A DNA stretch of 64,000 bases, from NCBI GenBank assembly GCA_027574665.1, contig CM050654.1, positions 42,806,722 to 42,870,721 of the forward strand, given 5' to 3'. The stretch comes from Rhynochetos jubatus (Eukaryota > Chordata > Aves > Eurypygiformes > Rhynochetidae). Positions 61,290 through 64,000 of the stretch are shown piece after piece; the stretch's first letter is position 1, and every line of letters starts with the position of its first letter. The notes beneath the pieces were generated by a model, which saw only the letters and a program-made list of their open reading frames with translations, did no database searches and was not told where the DNA came from. The translations under genes were made by a program, and so were the position numbers.

Positions 61290-61585
61290 CACACGACCCC
61301 AGGAGGCGGCTGCGAGGACGCGACGTTCGCGGTCAGCCCCGGCGCCTTCGCGGGCTGCGGCCGGTGTCCGGCCCCCGGCCCGGCCGCGCGCACCCCCGCG
61401 GGGGGCAGCCACGCCGAGGGGCAGCGCCGGAGCCCCCCGGGGATGAGGGGGGGGGCACGGCGCGGGTCCGTGCGGGGCGGCAGCGGGACCCGGCCCCGCC
61501 GCCCGGGCCATGCGGCGGGCAAAGGCGCCACCGTGCGGCGTCCGGCGGTACCGCACAGCGCTCCGCGCTCCTCGCGCTCCCCCCC
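61290..61585. promoter_or_regulatory. CpG island adjoining a broken CR1
   Basis: CpG is very dense throughout, for example GACGCGACGTTCGCGGTC at about 61317, CCGGCCGCGCGCACCCCCG and GCGTCCGGCGGTACCGC. It ends abruptly where antisense CR1 sequence begins. It may be a promoter of a gene I cannot see. The reverse 348-codon frame across it (60888-61934) is half CR1-derived and unconvincing. Confidence 0.5.
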
Positions 61586-61858
61586 GTCCGGTCACTCCCT
61601 GCCCTTGGGAAAAGCCCCCCCCCAGTTTTCTTGTACCCCCCCAGGCACTGGAAGGGGCTCTAAGGTCTCCCCGGAGCCTTCCCTGCTCCAGGCTGAACCC
61701 CCCAACTCCCCCAGCCTGTCCCCAGGGCAGAGGGGCTCCAGCCCTCGCAGCATCTCCGTGGCCTCCTCTGGACTCGTTCCAACAGCTCCGTATCCTCCTG
61801 CTGTTGGGGGCCCCGAGCTGGAGGCAGAACTGCAGGGGGGCTCTCCCCAGAGCGGAGT
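61586..61858 (-). mobile_element. CR1: CR1 LINE 5'-ward segment lacking its 3' end
   Basis: Antisense CR1 runs from GTCCGGTCACTCCCTGCCC to CTCTCCCCAGAGCGGAG. Unlike every other copy of useful length here, it lacks the 3' terminal region. Its 3'-side break falls at the GGGCAGGGAGTGAC block, exactly where the sense copy at 62599 starts. Target-primed integration normally loses 5' sequence, not 3', so a later break is implied. Confidence 0.93.
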
Positions 61859-62598
61859 CACTACAGCCCCACCCAGACCCCTCGTGGGACGGGTCCGTTT
61901 CCCAGTTTACCACCACCGCTGTGACCAGCAACACTACAACACCGATTCCCGTTTTCTTCCTTCACCCCTTCCTGGGAGCAGGGCAGTGGCCCCAGCCTGC
62001 TGTGGCTGGTCACTCCTAAGGCCACCAGGCCGTGACGGGGACACTGGGACTCCGTTTCAGTCATACCGGGAGCAAGATCTGGAATCCATCTTTAAATAAC
62101 CGACGGGCTGTTGGAATTGCTTAGGAAACGGTTTGGAGTGACAACTCGAAGGCGAGTACATTAGGAATTACTGATCACTCTCTCTGGCTTGCGATAGATT
62201 AGGGATTATTTTTACGTCCTTATGCATCATGCATGGGAATTGCTCCGTCAGACAATGACAGAGTGCCTCATGGCGACCGCGCTGACTGTCCTTACGTGAC
62301 ACATCGTTTCACGGCCATCAAACTACCAAAACATCGTCACTCATTCGCAGGACAGGACCGCCAAGCACAACGACCGCCCGGCTTCCCCGGACTTCCGGGG
62401 GTTTTTTTTAGATTAATCCATTTCTGTGATCACTCGTGTTAAAATATGGTATGAGGAATATACGTCTGCTGCTGTGCGTTGCTTTACCCATTACAGTGCT
62501 TTTTAAACATTAACACACGGCACGAGCAGTGGAGGATACGGAGCACACACGGCCTCGCGTCTTCCAGGAGAGATGAAACGAATAAGGGTGTGTAGATA
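61859..62598. other. Unique segment between two CR1 halves
   Basis: This 740-bp segment holds no gene. Its right part (62090-62530) is AT-rich with TTATGCATCATGCATGG-type POU/octamer-like sequence at about 62220. It may have been inverted together with the neighbouring CR1 half. Confidence 0.4.
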
Positions 62599-62875
62599 CA
62601 AGGGCAGGGAGTGACAGGACAAGGGGTGACGGGCTTAAACGGGAAGACGGAGATGGAGATGGGCCATCAGGAAGGAATTCTTCCTGCAGAGGGTGGGGAG
62701 CACTGGGACAGGTTGCCCAGAGAAGCTGTGGGTGCCCCATCCCTGGGAGTGCCCAAGGCCAGGCTGGATGAGGCTGGGAGCACCCTGGGCTATGGAAGGT
62801 GTCCCTGCCCGTGGCAGGGGGTGGCACTGGGTGAGCCTTAAGGTCCCTTCAACCCAAACCATTCCATGATTCTAT
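62599..62875 (+). mobile_element. CR1: CR1 LINE 3' segment
   Basis: Sense CR1 runs from CAAGGGCAGGGAGTGACAGG to the terminal ATTCCATGATTCTATGG. It carries GGAGATGGAGATGGGCC. It overlaps the antisense piece at 61586 by only about 22 bp of CR1 sequence, so the two are complementary halves. Confidence 0.95.
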
Positions 62876-64000
62876 GGTAATTCAGTGTCGGAGGAGCCAG
62901 GGTCATGTTCAGGCAGAGCAGCACTTTCTGTTCCTGTGCAGCGTCCTGCCCACCCCATCCTGGCCCTGCCTGGCCCTGCCTGGCTCTTCCCACAGCGCTC
63001 AGGACAGCCGCTCCTCCCGCGACGGTGGATGCTCACAGCGCTGGCACGTCCAAGTAACTGCGCGGGGCCCTGGTATCTCACAGAGGGTTTTCACACCTTT
63101 GCTCATCACCAGAGGGGAGTACTGAGGAAAAAACCATCCAAACGCATCATTTCAGGTTTGTTAACAAACGCTTTTGCACTCCCTGCTGGTTTTACCTTCT
63201 GCCCATGTCCCACCGGAAGGGATGAGCAAGGCCAATGACCAAACTCTTTCAACAGCTTCTCCCTGAGATGTATGGTAAAAAAGTTACGAATTCCTAAATA
63301 CTCACTCCGCCCCAGCAAAGCCACGCGGTGCAGAGAGCAGGAGAAAGCAGAGGTCACAGAGGAACGGGGGCTGCTCCCCCTCGCTGTGACGCAGGAGTTA
63401 GTGGTACTGCATGTCCTGCCCTTCTCGCACGCGTTCGGGAGTTCCATCCATCATCGCTGGGATGTCAGGGAAAATGTCAAGGGGTGGGAGAAGCGTCTCT
63501 GCACAGCAAGACTCCAGGTCCCTGGCTCGCTGGGAGGGGGAACCGGGCAGGGGAGCCCCCTCTAAGGCTCTCTGCACCCCCTCGGGTGCTGCGCAGGGAA
63601 GGAGCTGCAGGAGCGCAGTGTGCCGCCAGCCAGCCAGCCCCACAACACGTTTGGAGACGTTTGCCTGGCTTCCCGCCGGCGGCACCGCTCGGCCCTGCCC
63701 CGGTGCCCTCGTGTTTGCTGTTCACTATTGTTCGTGCACCGATCCTGCTCCTGCAAAGGTTAGAGGGAAGCTGCCTTTGGTGCCAAGGCCCGCTGTCGCC
63801 GGCACACCGCGCGGCCCCTGGCTGCTCACCTGTAACTCGTTCCGTAGCGCCGGCACTTCCGGGAGCTTCGTTAACGGCTTTAGCCTTTCAGGCAGGCGGC
63901 AGAGGAAATAACGTATGGCCGAGGTGAGCTGTCAAGTGCCTCAAATATTAAATAATTATTTTGAACAGGCTTCGAACCCCTGCCCCGTGAGCTGGGCACG
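62876..64000. other. Unique non-coding stretch to window end
   Basis: A 10-bp triplication (GGCCCTGCCT type) lies at about 62961-62986. The rest is mixed to GC-rich. Frames up to 199 codons (63328-63927) are opposed by other open frames and have no recognisable product. Confidence 0.45.

Noticed and set aside
60888-61934. 348-codon reverse frame over the CpG island
   Set aside because: Nearly a third of it is CR1 sequence and the rest is CpG-island sequence where stops are rare. No recognisable domain.
1-64000. CRISPR arrays, prokaryotic operons, phage or plasmid features
   Set aside because: The tandem repeats lack spacer-repeat structure, and the CR1 and LTR content shows vertebrate nuclear DNA.

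Overview
This window reads as nuclear DNA from a bird. The main evidence is seventeen pieces of the 3' end of the CR1 LINE, the dominant avian retrotransposon, nine on the + strand and eight on the - strand. A second line of evidence is one complete solo LTR (12719-13348) that I recognise as an avian ERV-L-type LTR, bounded by an exact 5-bp target duplication. I cannot name the species. The GC-rich flanks, the many minisatellites and the absence of mammalian SINE/L1 sequence all fit an avian chromosome, perhaps a small GC-rich one.

I find no protein-coding gene, tRNA or rRNA that I can defend. The longest open frames have mundane explanations: they cross stop-free tandem repeats (10.5-12.1 kb, 33.2-33.9 kb, 52.3-53.1 kb, 54.4-56.0 kb) or GC-rich CR1 copies. 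None shows a recognisable domain. The window is therefore intergenic or lies in a long intron.

Layout: 0-10 kb is unique sequence with three CR1 pieces. At 10.3-11.9 kb, a CR1, a C-rich stretch, a CpG island and a 25-bp minisatellite follow one another. The solo LTR is at 12.7-13.3 kb. From 13 to 24 kb the sequence alternates between GC-rich and AT-rich unique DNA, including a CpG-retaining, SOX-motif-bearing block at 22.3-23.6 kb that is the best enhancer candidate. Two near-identical CR1 copies face each other at 24.6 and 27.1 kb. A 52-bp minisatellite lies at 29.9 kb and a 36-bp one at 33.5 kb. From 33.8 to 46 kb the DNA is mostly unique and ends in a 1.6-kb AT-rich block (44.3-45.9 kb). 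A 667-bp pentanucleotide array occupies 52.4-53.0 kb, and two more minisatellites lie at 54.5-55.0 and 55.5-55.7 kb. At 61.3-62.9 kb a CpG island adjoins two complementary halves of a CR1 in opposite orientations, which suggests a small inversion.

Because there are no genes, there is no pathway to reconstruct. The window is informative about repeat history (at least two CR1 age classes, LTR recombination, minisatellite growth) and about possible distal regulatory DNA. I did not find a new biological system. The findings are structural leads that need alignment or comparative data.
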